From Atrichornis clamosus (taxonomy: Eukaryota; Chordata; Aves; Passeriformes; Menuridae), in NCBI GenBank assembly GCA_013400975.1, contig WBMZ01004639.1, positions 1 through 64,000 on the forward strand: DNA of 64,000 nucleotides. The letters run 5' to 3'. Of the stretch, positions 1-12,412 are shown one piece after another. The translations under genes were made by a program, and so were the position numbers. Numbering within the stretch: the stretch's first letter is position 1; every line of letters starts with the position of its first letter. The notes below the pieces were generated by a model, which did not search any database, was not told the DNA's origin, and saw only the letters and a program-made list of their open reading frames with translations.

Positions 1-1744
1 CAGCCCCAGTCCCAGCCCCAGGCCTGCTCGCTCCCTGCCTGTCAGGGCCTGCAGCCATCCTTGATTTTTGCCTGCTGATGCTCAGGCATAAACCAGGAAT
101 GCTGGCCCCTGGAAAGGGATTTTTTTTTCATACTTTTTTTTTGAAAAACCTTTCCTAAAGAGGCTGGAGGCAGTTTCAGACTTGCCTCATGTCCAAACAT
201 TGCTTTGCACATGGAGGCAGAGACAGAAGTCTTGTTACAACACTTGCTGCTGCTCTAAGGGTGGATTTAACAGGGAGCTGTCTGTCCCTGGACCCCAGAC
301 CAGCCTGCTGTGAGTTATTGAGGGGTCTCTGTGTTCAGGTGAAGGTGCTCAGGGCTGGTTTTCAGTAGCCCTTTGAAGAAGGAGTTGCTGGTTTGAGGTT
401 CAGGGCTGTGCTTTGTAAATGGCATTTGAACAAAAAAAACCTGTTGGTGTTCTGGGATACACCAGGAAAGGCCATTGAGAATCCAACCTGAGAATTCCCA
501 GATCTAATCAAGGCATCTGGACAAAAATTCCAAAACTTCTTGTGCTGTTTCTCACACTGACCTGGCACAGGGGGGATGGGCACTGGCTGAGGATCCACTT
601 TGCCAACACTTGATGGTTTTAAGTGTTTTTATTTGGTTTGTTTATTTTTTTTAAAGCAGCCACTTAATCTGAAGTTCACGTGTGGCTGGTTGTGATCTTT
701 GACTGAGGAATTCCTTGCTTGCATTAAAACAATGATATTTTCAGTGATCCCTTAGCTGTTCAATCAGTCAGAGATTTCATCTCAGTGAGGTTTTTTGAAG
801 CATTCTTCCTCTGGAGGCTCTGCAAGGCAGGAGGCTTTTTGAATCAGTAGGTGAGGCACATGAGTAATTTCTGGCTCTGGGTTCTTTGCAGGTTTCAGAT
901 CTGTTATTTTAATTTCTTAGAAAAAGGTAACCTGCATTTAAAGAAATAAAACAGACTGGATGTCTTAATGAAAATATTTGTCCATTTTTTTCTTGACAAA
1001 GACATTTAAAATCTTTAAAAAATATCACCAAATGAACGTTTTGAAGCCTAACTATTTTTTCTTGAGCCCTGTGCTCAGCAGAAGGAATGTGATCTCAGAT
1101 TTCCTGGATGTCTATCCATTGTCTTCACTAGGGATGTGGGACCAGGCTTCAAAAAATATTTGTTTGCCTTGGAATCTTTCATATTTGAGCTGCAGATCAT
1201 GTCCATGATGCCATTCCAGCTCAAAGCCCTGGTGAGCTCAGTTGTGAAGTGCTGAGAGATATTTCAGAAGTATCTCTGGTCACCAGCGTGAGCTCATTCC
1301 TATCTAAACAGCAGCTCACACCGTATTTCATTAGAGACATGGTAATAAATGTACACATAACTGGCTGATTGTTAGGAGCAAATTCCCTAAGTCTGTTAGG
1401 ATTAGGAAGTGGAGTTTTGTGCCATGGAATGATCTCGTTCTCCTGGTCCACATTAAGATGTCACTTTGCTCGTGGCTTTGATGTGTTGGGATCATTTATC
1501 CGGGCCCTGGCTATGGCAGCAGCACGTCCAGCTCCTGCTGGAACAGTGCCGGAAGGTGCAGACTGTACCTGAGATTGGTTTCCTTTGGATTCAGGGGGAG
1601 TGACGTCACTTCCCAGCCGCTTTTGACCCCAGTGGTGACTCCCAGGGTCACCTCCCCATCTCCCAGCTCCATCTGCAGGGTGTCCTCACCAGGCAAACAT
1701 CAGGGAACAAAAAAAAAGGCACCAAAATTGAGCTGCTTCTCATG

Positions 1745-1892
1745 AATCCTGTGGCTGCCCCATCCCTGGGAGTGTCCATGGCCAGGCTGGACAGGGCTTC
1801 GAGCAACCTGGGATAGTGGAAGGTGCCCCTGGGGACTGGATGAGCTTTAAGGTCCCTCCAACCCAAACCATTCCACGGTTCCATGACTCTTT
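1745..1892 (+). mobile_element. CR1 LINE 3' fragment
   Basis: It reads like the CR1 3' UTR: GTGTCCATGGCCAGGCTGG, then AAGGTCCCTCCAACCCAAAC and CATTCCACGG before a decayed terminal octamer. It is 5' truncated, as most CR1 copies are. Confidence 0.85.
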
Positions 1893-4613
1893 GTCTAGGT
1901 ACAAATTCAGCTGGTGGATGCAGCACACAGAAATCTTTCCCTTGAGCTCTTCCTTTGATGCATTCCCCAAGTGAAGCTCACTGAGGCCATTCCCACGCTG
2001 ACGAGTTCAGGTGTTTTTGTTGGGAATGGGGTGAGCCTGGGGGTCTCCCCTGGGGTGGATCCTCCTGCTCATCCTTCACCCCAGCTCCACCCGTGCCCTG
2101 CAGGTGTTGTGGTGGGCTCGTGTGGCTCTGTCCTGCATCCTGGGCTGTGATCCCACCTGGAGCTCTCAAACCCTTCCAGAGGTAAAGGGAAGGAAAATGG
2201 AAGGAATTGCAACTGTCTGAAGCAGCCTGAAGTCTCAGAGCAAGGAAAAGGCAGCACCAGGATCCTTGGGGTTTAAATGGGCTTTTAGAACTAGGAATGT
2301 CCCATCCCAGGCACAGGCAGAAGTCTCCAGGTTCTTACTTGGATAAGAACTGTTCTTTGTCCTGCAGCATTGCTGTAGGCTCAGGGAATTTGTCCCACCA
2401 CAGTGCAGAGCAGCCTCCCCATCCAAAGCCACCTGAGAGAGCCACACCAGTCCTTTGGAAGCAGCAGATGCTGGAGGGAATATTTGGTCCAGCTGCATCC
2501 CTGTGCAGGAGTCAGGGATGGGGGATTTCTGATGGATGCAATTGGATTAAAAGAGTGGAGACTCTGGTGTGGAGGGGATCCTGTCTGGGTGGTGAGGATG
2601 TGGAAAATCCTGCTCTGGGTTTTCTCTCGTTCCCGCAGTTGGTGCTGGTGCTGTGGATTCCTGAGGAACAGGTTTAGGGGGGGAGAAAACAGAATAGAGG
2701 GACACCCAGCCAGTGGGGTCCCTGCATAAATATTGGCATTCATCTACAAGAAGTATCTGTTCAGAAGAGGCCAATCACCTGGACATGAACCAAAACACGC
2801 TCTGGTCCTCGTTAAACTCTGCCTGGTTTCCCTGGCACCAGGTGTATTTTTGTATGTGCATACAAGGCAGTTTTGTGCAGCTTGTGATGACAGGGAAGCA
2901 AACACTGCCCAGACTTGATTCTCCTCTCCCTACAAAGCTCACAGCATTCCCTCCAAACTCTGTCATGTTTTTCCTTCCTTTCCTGTTAAACCAATGTGTA
3001 TCTTGATTTAAAGTTATTTGTGCTTTGTGGGCCCTCTTGGCAGTGCAAGAGCCCTAAAACGTGAGGTTTCCCCCTGAACCTGGAGTGGGGAACACCAGGG
3101 TCTTCCAACAGGGACAAGTCTTCCCAGCTGTCTGCAAGGAATTGGAATTTGGCTTGGGATTTGGAATCAGAAATGCACGTGGAGGTGTGAGTGTGCACAG
3201 ACAACGGCAGGCTATAAATATGTATGTATTTAAATATATATATACGTGTTATCCTGTGGAAGTGAGGGTTTTGGGAAGGATAAATGGCACGAGCTGCCCC
3301 ATCTCCTGCAGCTGGTTCTGTGCTGCTTGGTGAATCCCTTTCCAGTGCTCGACATTCCAGCAGCTCTGCCTGGCCTGGGAAAATATTTATCCTGGGAAAA
3401 GTTGTGTTAATTAAACCAACTCTTCACCACCTCCCCTGCCATGGAATGAAAACACAGCCAAGGCCTTGTCGAGCTGAGGGTGGCGTTGGGGACAGGCAGG
3501 GACTTGCTCAATGTGTCTCACACATATTTCTGGTTTTTTCACCATTTCTGTTCTGTGGCAGAGTGAATTTCAGTATCTGCTCCCTACAAGGCAAGGCTGC
3601 CTCTGTAAATAGGAGATTTCCAGCCTGGAGAAAGGATCAGAAACTCTGGTTTTACCTATAGGGAATATAAGGACCATTTTCTTCTCTTTCCGGTTTTTTT
3701 TCTTTGAGGACAGGAAAAACCCCATTGCCTTTGGTCCTGAGTTTGTTGGGGAAGTTTCCTTGTTGAATTATTTCCATTGAGATACCAATTTTTTTTTTTC
3801 ATTGTCACTTAAAAATCTTTCAGCATCTCCTCTTTATATTTGGTTAAATCAGAGGCAGATTGGCATAACACAACATTGTGTGTGGATGCTGTGGCCAGAA
3901 AGTGGAAAATCTGATTTTTTTTCTTTCCAGGGGCTGCACACAGGTGCAGTAACTCTCCCGTCTACATCCTGCTTTTGCACATCCTAATTCAGGGAATTAA
4001 TAGTATATTTCTGTTTCTACAGCATCTTCCATCCTTACTGGATATCAGAGCACTTGGGAACTTGGTTAACTCAAGGCGCTGCTTCCAAAGCTGGAATTCT
4101 GTGCCTGGAGAGAGGGCAGCCTTGTGTGGTACTGCAGGGCAGCAGGGAAAGGAAAGCCTCCTGCCCAGCAGGGTGGGAATTGCAGGCTGGGGTTGCCCAG
4201 AAGAGCTCAAGGCATGGTTAATGGTCAGATTTCTATCCCAAACTTCCGTCCCCTTCCTGGCCTGGGAGCACCGGCACAGTATCAGTATTCCAGGTGCTGA
4301 CGTGGCCCTGAGACCTGGTGAGGCCCCACCTGAAGTGATGCCAACCTTCCACAGGAGCAGGGATCACCCCCTGGCGTGGTCCGGGCAGGCAGAAAACACA
4401 AGTTTGGGGTTTTGCTGCATGGGGAAGAAAAGTGCTGTCGTGTGGCCCCGAGCCTCTGGGCAAGGTGCAGTTACACACACAGCAACTCAGCTGAGTCGTG
4501 AGGGACTAGCACAGGGCTGGGGGCAACAGGAGTGGGGCTGCTCCAAGGGAGCTGTTCCCAGAGTTGGGAATGCGATGACAACCCCCTGCACTGCAAAACT
4601 CGGATCACAGGAC

Positions 4614-5010
4614 CCGGAATCGCAGAATCATGGAATGGTCTGGGTTGGAAGGGACCTCAAAGCTCATCCCATCCCACCCCTGCCGTGCGCAGGGACACCT
4701 CCCACTATCCCAGGGTGCTCCAAGCCCCGTCCAGCCTGGCCTGGGACACTTCCAGGGATCCAGGGGCAGCCACAGCTTCTCTGGGCACCCTGTGCCAGGG
4801 CCTCCCCACCCTCACAGGGAGGACGTTTTTCCTAATATCCGGCCTGAATCTCTCGTCTTTCAGTTTAAAACCATTGTCCCTTGTCCTGTCACTCTCTACC
4901 CGTGCAGAAAGTTGATCCCTCTCTTTTTGAGCTCCCTTCAAGTACTGGAAAGCCACACTGAGATCTCCCTGGAACCTTCTCCAGGTCCTTTGGCTCTGCC
5001 TGTCTCCAGG
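4614..5010 (-). mobile_element. CR1 LINE 3' end
   Basis: It begins with GAATCATGGAATGGTCTGGG (the terminal octamer zone on the reverse strand) and continues through the conserved cagcctggcctgggacactt and ccaggggcagccacagctt segments. It is 5' truncated near 5010. Confidence 0.9.
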
Positions 5011-6160
5011 TTACAGCTCAGCCCTTTATCAGCCTTGATCTCTCTTTTCTTTGCTTGAGGGCAGAGAAAACACCCGAGCCAGCTGGGGGGGAAAGCTCTC
5101 CATGTTTTCTGTGGAAATTCTGTGTGTGAGCAGTGCTGGAGCTGTGGGAGCAGCCGGGCAGGGAGCTCCGTGAGGAGCTCTGGAGGTTGTGGCCCGTGTG
5201 CTTTGTCACCGCTGGACATGTCAGGTGTGATACTCCACATTTTCCTGGCCTCTCACCTCCACCAGCGACTGGCATTTAAACTCTGGAAGGATGCAGCCCT
5301 TGGCACGTCCCAGGAGTTTGCTAAAACCCTCTAAATTTACTTGGTTTTCTCACGCAGGGAAATGACAAAACTCCACAGATATTTAATGATTTTTTTTTTT
5401 TAAAGTATAAACCAGAAAACATGAAAAGGAAAAAACCCCAACCTTGGTAACTGTGTTGGAGCTGCCAAAACAAAGCATAAACACCAGGGCTGGGCTGGCA
5501 GTGATTTGTCACCGAAAGGAACCTGCCACCCTGGGTGGGTTCTGGCCCAGGTCCCTCTGTGCCATCCAGAGTGGGGGGATCCTGCCAGGACCAGGATCCT
5601 GCCTTGGCCCAGGCAGGGGCTGCTCCTGCCCTCCAGCTCCTTTGGTTCCTGGGGTGACCTCCCTGGATCTGCTGCTGTCAGAGCATCTCCATCTGCCAAC
5701 AGCCACAGGCTCCAGGAACCCGCCTGTGTGTGATGGTGGGTGGCAGAGGCTGGATCCCAAAGGAGATCCCAAAGTAGCAAAATTCCTGTTTGCTCACCTT
5801 TCTGGGGGCCCAAGGCCCAAGGCCCTGTGTGCAGCCCACTTCTAGCACTCATGGGGCTTAGAGAAAACCCATTTTTCACACCTAATGTGTATTTGAGGGG
5901 CAGAAAACTCCTACGTGAGCTTCTACAAATAAATTAATCAGAAAAGAAATGAAGTCACTGGGGGAAGGGGCATCAGTTTGGTGTTAGGGCTGACAGGGAA
6001 CGCAAACCAGATCCAGTGAATCCTTGGCAGCTGTTTGTGTTTTGCCCATTAAGGAGATGAGTTGATTGAGCAGTGGGTGCTGGTGCATGGCTTGGGGTGT
6101 GGGAGGATGCACACAAAGGTGCAAATGCCCTCGAGAATGGGTGGTGTTCAGATGTTCTTT

Positions 6161-6505
6161 TGGGAGAAGAGAAGGCTCCAGGGAGAGCTCAGAGCCCCTT
6201 CCAGGGCCTCAAGGGGCTCCAGGAGAGCTGGAGTGGGACTTGGGACAAGGGATGGAGGGACAGGACACAGGGAATGGCTTCCCACTGCCAGAGGGCAGGG
6301 ATGGATGGGATATGGGGAAGGAATTGTTCCCTGTGAGGGTGGGGAGGCCCTGGCACAGGGAGCCCAGAGAAGCTGTGGCTGCCCCTGGATCCCTGGAAGT
6401 GCCCAAGGCCAGGTTGGAGCAGCCTGGGATAGTGGAACCCATGGAGTGTTGGATTTAGATGATCTTTAAGGTCCCTTCCAACACAAACCATTCCAGGATT
6501 CTGTG
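6161..6505 (+). mobile_element. CR1 LINE 3' end
   Basis: This is a sense copy running from GGGAGAAGAGAAGGCTCCAG through the glycine-rich 3' UTR to CCTTCCAACACAAACCATTC. It is similar over most of its length to the minus-strand copies at 33073 and 63051. Confidence 0.9.
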
Positions 6506-7535
6506 CCCCGTGGTTCTCTGCCAGTAGGAAGAGAAGGGGCCTGACTGAGGGCTTGGGCTGTAAGTCAGCACAGGGGTAAAGTTAATGCAGCTCCCAGCCC
6601 TCGATGGGCTCTCTCCCAACGGGAGAAGTTGGTTTTATGGAGATGTTCTTTGCAGCATTTCTCCTCCTCACTTCTGTACTCAAAGCCGACTGGGAGCTCT
6701 CTGTGATATCAGCTTGAAAGATCACTTTAGTGAGATTAGACAATGATCTTGGAGTCTGTTTTAATTCTATTCTGTTTAAGTTTTACTGCATTTTGCTTAA
6801 TTGCTTCTGCTTTATCATTAACGAGACAAAGCAGTTTGTGTAAGAGCTCACAGAGTAAATTTAGCAAGGAGACGGAATTTGCATGTTAAAAGTTTCTTTT
6901 TATTGTTTTCATTGTCTTGGAATTCCTCAGTTGGTTTTGTTCAGTCCCACAAACCTGCTGTGCCCTGCAGGCAGCGTCACTGGCCTGGTTGTGTCCTGCC
7001 AGGGCATCCTGAGGGAAAACTCCTCTGGCCCCTGGCACAGGAAGGTTCACACGTGGCCAAGGCAGAGCCTCCCTGCCCCAGCCCTTTCAGTTCTGGTCAC
7101 TTCTGCAATCAGCCAAAAGCAGCCCTCTCTCCTTATATTTGCAAAACAGACCAAAAATGCCTCATTTTCCCCGCTGTGGAATGGCTTCACCTCCCGCAGT
7201 GACCAGTGGTCAGGACAGCAGAGGCTGAGTCAAGCGATGCAGCCCAAACCCCATGACACCTCTTGGGTGTTTTTTAGTTTGCTTTTTTTTTTTTCCTCCC
7301 AAGTATTTTCTTTAGTGAAGCCTGAGGGGAGTGCTACTCTCAGGAAGCTCATGGAATGCAAAATAATCTGGGAAGGAAATGGTATTAATTCAGCTGGAGA
7401 GCATCACGCAGGAAGCTGGGACAAGCCGGCTCATCCCGGGTGTTCCCCTGCTGTGGAGAGCCAGGGCAGGCACGAGGAGTTCCCACGAGCTCCAGGCTGA
7501 GGAGGGCACAGTTTCAACCTTACTGCAGAGCTCTC

Positions 7536-7702
7536 CCTGTGTCCTCATTGGAACAGACTTCCCAGGGAAGTGGTGGAGTCACCGTCCCTGGAAGCGTTCA
7601 AAGAACGGGTGGTGACAGGGTTTGTGAGCATGGAGGGATTCGCTTGTAGACTGGACTTGGTGATCCTGGAGTGCTTTTCCAACCTGAGTGATTCAGGGTT
7701 TC
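7536..7702 (+). mobile_element. CR1 LINE 3' fragment, older subfamily
   Basis: It contains TTCCCAGGGAAGTGGTGGAG, TCCCTGGAAGCGTTCAAAGA and a decayed TTTTCCAACCTGAGTGATTC end. These are typical of CR1 copies of a different subfamily from the copy at 6161. Confidence 0.8.
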
Positions 7703-8910
7703 TGTGAAAACCATGCAGGAGCTGCGTGATCTGGTGTGGGGTCTGGATCGTGGGTGGTCAAATCCGTGTGTGTGTAAGCCACTGGGGAACAGGAGGGATG
7801 GGGATGGATCTCGTTACTGCCACAGCCGTGCCTGCCCCGCTGCTGCCCCTTGTCCGTCACTCGTTCTGGTTCGTGTGGTGATTACCTGGCCACCTAATTA
7901 GTGTAGCTGCAGCCTCACCTGCTGGGTAACCCTGTGCTCCACCAGCTGCTCTCCTGCGTTCCAGGAGAGAGGAGGCTCCAGACTGCTCCCTCACGGACAG
8001 CACGGCCCAGGTGTGGGAGAGGAGCCAGGGCCTGGGACTTGCTGCGTTTCCTTGCAGGGTGAAAGGAAATACGAAAAGTGCTGGCACCAACCTGTTCCCA
8101 CCTGGGCAGTTGGTTTAGGCCTGAGTGCTGAATTCCCTGCTGTGCTCCCGTGCTGAGTTTGGGTTCTCAGGGACAGCTGAGTCTGTCTGGGCCTGAGGTG
8201 TGTTTGCACAGGTCCTGGAAGGTGTATGCAGCGCCAGGCTGTGACACATCCAGTGTCAGCTCCGTGGCCTGGGCTCTGCAAACCAACCTGGCTCCCAGGG
8301 AGAATTGGGCTGTCTGGGAACCCTCCTCATCCCAGTGTTTCTTACAGACCCTTTCAAACTGGAGCCCCAGGCTATGAGACAGCTGAGTGGGATGTCTGGA
8401 AGTTGCTCTCTTATCTCTTGGTTAACATTTTGGCTCTGAGCTCTGTTGTGGTTCATCTGTCTCCATTCAGCTTCCCATGGAGCACTTCCCTCTGCTCCAT
8501 CCCAACACTGGAGCTCAGAGGGCAGTGGGAAGAGCTGGCCCCTAAGGGCAGGAGCAGCAGGGACTCACGTGGGGCCATCCCCACCCTCCAGAGCAACTGG
8601 GGCTGCTCTAAAACCAGTAAACAGCAGGAGTCAGGACCAGTCTGCTGACCCCGAGGTGTGACAGGGAAGGAGCTCCCTCCTTCTCAGTGCCTGGGCTTTG
8701 GGTGTGCCCTCTGCAGAAGGGGGACATTCCTCTTGGAGCAGGATCCTGCTTCTCAGACAGAAACATAATCTTCCTAAAAATCCCCTTCTGTCTGTGCCTG
8801 GGTTTGCTGTTGGAGATGCTCCATGGGCTGCTTGGCTTGTGCCAGAGGCAGCTGGAGAAGTGAGCAGTGAGTGTGGAGCCAGTCCTGCGCTCCTGGGAGT
8901 GTCCAGACAG

Positions 8911-9663
8911 GGTGTGTGCATCCACGGAATGGTGTGTGTGCAGCCATGGAATGGTGTGTGTGCAGCCATGGACCTGTGTGTGCATCCGTGGATTAGTGTG
9001 TGTGCATCCCTGGATTTGTGTGTGTGCATCCATGGAATAGTGTGTGTGCATCCATGGACCTGTGTGTGCATCCATGGAATAGTGTGGGCATCTATGGATT
9101 AATGTGTGTGCATCTATGGAATAGTGTGTGTGCATCCATGGACCTGTGGGTGCATCCATGGATTAGTGTGGGCATCCATGGATTAGCGTGTGCATCCATG
9201 GATTTGTGTGTGTGCATCCATGGAATAGTGTGTGCAACCATGGATTAGAGAATGCATCCATAGAACGGTGTGTGTACATCCATGGAATGGTGTGTTTGCA
9301 TCCATGGACCTGTGTGTGCATCCATGGATTTGTACGTGCATCCAAGGACTTCTGAGCGCATCCATGGGCTGGTGAGTACATCCATGGATTAATGTGTGCA
9401 TCCATACCTGGTGTGTGCATCCATGGATTAGTGTGTGCATCCAAGGGCTGCTGAGTGCATCCATGAATTAATGTGTGCGTGCATGGACAAATGCGTGCAT
9501 CCCTGGGCTGTGCATCCCTGGACTACTGCGTGTGTTCCTGGGCTGCTGTGTGCGTCCATGGGCTGCTGTGTGAATCCATGGATTAGTGTGTGTGCATCCA
9601 TGGAATAGTGTGTGTGTGCATCCATGGAATAGTGTGTGCATCCCTGGGCTGCTGAGTGCATCC
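8911..9663. repeat. Minisatellite with unit near GTGTGTGCATCCATGGAAT
   Basis: About 750 bases consist of roughly 18-24-bp units built from a variable (GT)n run plus GCATCCATGGA and an AT, CC or TT ending. There are about 35 copies with many point variants. The core TCCATGGA is palindromic. Both strands stay open over long stretches, giving low-complexity MDAHT/HGCTH-like peptides with no credible gene. Confidence 0.95.
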
Positions 9664-9766
9664 ACGCAGGAAAGGCAAGGCAGTCTCTGAGGAGAGGCTC
9701 AGCCAGGGGAGGGTCAAGGGGACCCATTCTCAGCTGACCCCTCCAAAGCTCCCTGGCCATGGAGCA

Positions 9767-9814
9767 GGGATGTGGGATGTGGGATGTGGGATGTGGGATG
9801 TGGGATGTGGGATG
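9767..9814. repeat. Short tandem repeat (GGGATGT)n
   Basis: About seven heptamer copies lie 100 bases after the large minisatellite. Confidence 0.95.
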
Positions 9815-11085
9815 GGCTGAAACCTCCTTCCCCCCTGACCCACCCTGCAGTCCTGAGGCTGAGCAGAAATCAAACTCCCTCTGAACCGGAGCTGTCCCTT
9901 GCTTCTGTTTTTTCACTCCTGTGGTTTGAAACTATGTAGAAACGTTTGGGAGGTTTCTCAATCCATGTTTAACCATAAATCTCTGCAGGGGAACACATTT
10001 CCATGGCAAGGCAATTACTGCCTTCCCTGTGTGCAAGGCAGTTACCTTGGATGGGATCACCAGCTCACCACCAGCTGCCTTCCCGCCCTGGCTCTGGCAG
10101 GTCTGCAGTGTTCAATTCAGAGGAATTTTGAAGGAATCATTAGGCAGGAGCAGTTTTTAAATATTACATGGTGACTTTCTTGCACTGATGAGTGTGAGAA
10201 GGGAGAGCAGCAGGGATTTGCACAATCCCATGGAGGAGATGGGATGGGGATGCTCAGCATCCCTCACACTCACAGGCACTGCCAGGACCTCAAGGGTCAG
10301 CTTAAATGTCTCCTGTTTGCAAGAAAACAGGACCAGTGTCATTATAAATCTAAAAACCCCTGACAGCCCCTCTGGAATGAGTGAGCGTATTGGCATTGCC
10401 TGCAGGAGCGGGAGCCAGCCTTCAAATCCCACTTGGAATGATGGAAATGGATCAGCATGAGCTGGTCCAGGAGCACACATGGGACTGGGAGAGAGCTGGG
10501 CCTGCCTGGCAGCTGAGCCAGAGGCTGGCACTGGATGGGGCAGAGCTGAGTGTGGCTCCCAGGAAGGATGGAACTGCTGGTGCTTTGCTCCATCCCTGCC
10601 TCTCTGCTGCTGCTGCTCCTCAGGCTGCTTTTTCTTCCCCCTTCTAGTTTTGATGGTGATATTTCTGGGAATATTTAGCTCTGAAATATGCAGATTTTGC
10701 AATAATTTCTCTGTTGTGACTCAAATGCTTTTCTGGAAAACCTCTTTGAAGTTATGAAATTCAGTAGATTAACCCTTTGCACATGCCTTGTTGAATAAAT
10801 GCGGAGTTGGTTTTGTTCGTCTGCTTTCCTCAGTGGAGCAGGTTCCAGGGCCTTCACTGCCTGGAAAGGTGAGAAGGAAGGTTCCTGAAGCCACGTGGGA
10901 TAAAAGTAAAAGTGAATAAGCACAGCATTCAATCCTAGATTTTTTTTAATGAGCAGAGAAAGTCTCCTGGCTGTTTTCCCATCTGTTTCTAGTTAAGAGG
11001 ATCCCTGTTTATCTCTGTGGGTCTCTCCCTTCCCGTAGGATGCTCGGGCCCCCCAGACGTTCAGGGATGACTCACATCACATCTG

Positions 11086-11215
11086 TGATATGAGGAAGTG
11101 TCCCCGTTTAGAAATGGGGACTAACTCATGATGAACTTGCCCAGTTTCACACAGGAAATGTGTAACCGGAGTGGGAATCGAGCCCAAGGCACTGGAGCTC
11201 AGCACTGGATTTCCT
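11086..11215 (-). mobile_element. MIR-like ancient SINE remnant
   Basis: The order TCCCCGTTTAGAAATGGGG, ACTTGCCCAGTTTCACACAG and GGAATCGAGCCCAAGG mirrors the reverse complement of the MIR core SINE. It is diverged but collinear over about 130 bases. Confidence 0.6.
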
Positions 11216-11277
11216 CCTCCCCTCGGCAGGTCCAGGGCAGCTCAGCAGACGTTGCACGTGTGAATCCAAACATGTGA

Positions 11278-11645
11278 GTCACAGACTCCTGGAATGGTTG
11301 GGGTGGGAAGGGACCTCAAAGCCCATCCCATTCCACCCCTGCCATGGGCAGGGACACCTCCCACGATCCCAGGGTGCTCCAAGCCCCGTCCAGCCTGGCC
11401 TTGGGCACTTCCAGGGATCCAGGGGCAGCCACAGCTTCTCTGGGCACCCTGTGCCAGGGCCTCCTCACCCTCACAGGGAGGATTTTTTTCCTAACAGCCC
11501 ATCTAGCCCTGCCTTCTTTTACTTTGAAGTCATTCCCCCTTGTCCTGTCCTTCCAGGCCCTTGTCCCAAGTCTTTCTCCAGCTCCTCTGGAGCCTTTTAT
11601 TCAGGCTGAACATCCCAAACTCCTTCAGCCTTTCCTTACAGGAGG
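11278..11645 (-). mobile_element. CR1 LINE 3' end
   Basis: It starts with a decayed octamer (GTCACAGACTCCTGGAATGG) followed by the standard reverse-strand CR1 3' UTR, up to CTTCAGCCTTTCCTTACAGG. Confidence 0.9.
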
Positions 11646-11886
11646 GGTGTTAGGAGCTGTTGGGAGGTGTTGGGAGGTTTGTGGAAGGTAATGTGAAGCA
11701 CCTGAAGGATTTTCTTAAGACTAAAGGTGGTCTAAGTGCAAAACTCGAGACTAAATCCAAGCTTTGGAGGAAGGGCTGCAGCATCTGAGTGCTCACCTGG
11801 GTACCCTGAGCAGACCTGGAACCCACGTGAGGGTGTGGAGCCTTTGGCTCGTCTGCACTGCACTGTCCCTGCACTGTCCCTGCAGC

Positions 11887-12412
11887 CTGGGCCAGGAGGG
11901 GGAATAATGGGAGGAGGAATACCTGGGCCAGGAGGAGGAATACCTGGGCCAGGAGGAGGAATAACTGAGCCAGGAAGAGGAACACCTTGACAGAAGGAGG
12001 AATATCTAGTCCCGGAGGAGGAGCACCTGGGCCAGGAGGAGGAATAAGTGGGCCAGGAGTAGAAACACCTTGGACAGAAGGAGAAATAACTGGGCCAGGA
12101 GGAGGAATACCCTGTCCAGGAGGAGGAATGCTTGGTCCAGTGGGAGAAATAACTTGACCAGGAGGAGAAATACCTGGTCCAGGAGGAGAAATAACTGGTA
12201 CAGGAGGGATATCTGGGCCAGGAGGAGAAACATCTTGACCAGGAGGAGAAATAACTGAGCCAGGAGAAGGAAGACCTGGTCCAGGAGTAGGAATACTTGA
12301 TCCAGGAGGAGAAACACCTGGGCCAGGAGGAGGAATACCTGGGCCAGGAGGAGGAATAACTGGTCCAGGAATAGGAACACGTGGTCCAGGAGCAGGAACC
12401 CGTGGTCCAGGA
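11887..12412. repeat. 21-bp minisatellite, purine-rich on + strand
   Basis: The unit is close to CCAGGAGGAGGAATA followed by an ACTGG/CCTGG-like six-base ending, with about 25 copies over 525 bases and a few shortened units. Because 21 is divisible by three, all three minus-strand frames remain open through it and predict Pro/Gly- or Ser/Trp-rich repeats. The + strand is strongly purine-biased. Confidence 0.95.

Noticed and set aside
3975..4835. Plus-strand open frame of 286 codons
   Set aside because: Its last third is antisense CR1 3' UTR and the rest has no family resemblance.
8608..9916. MDAHT/HGCTH-type repetitive peptides on both strands
   Set aside because: These are translations of the GT/CATCCATGGA minisatellite, not protein-coding sequence.
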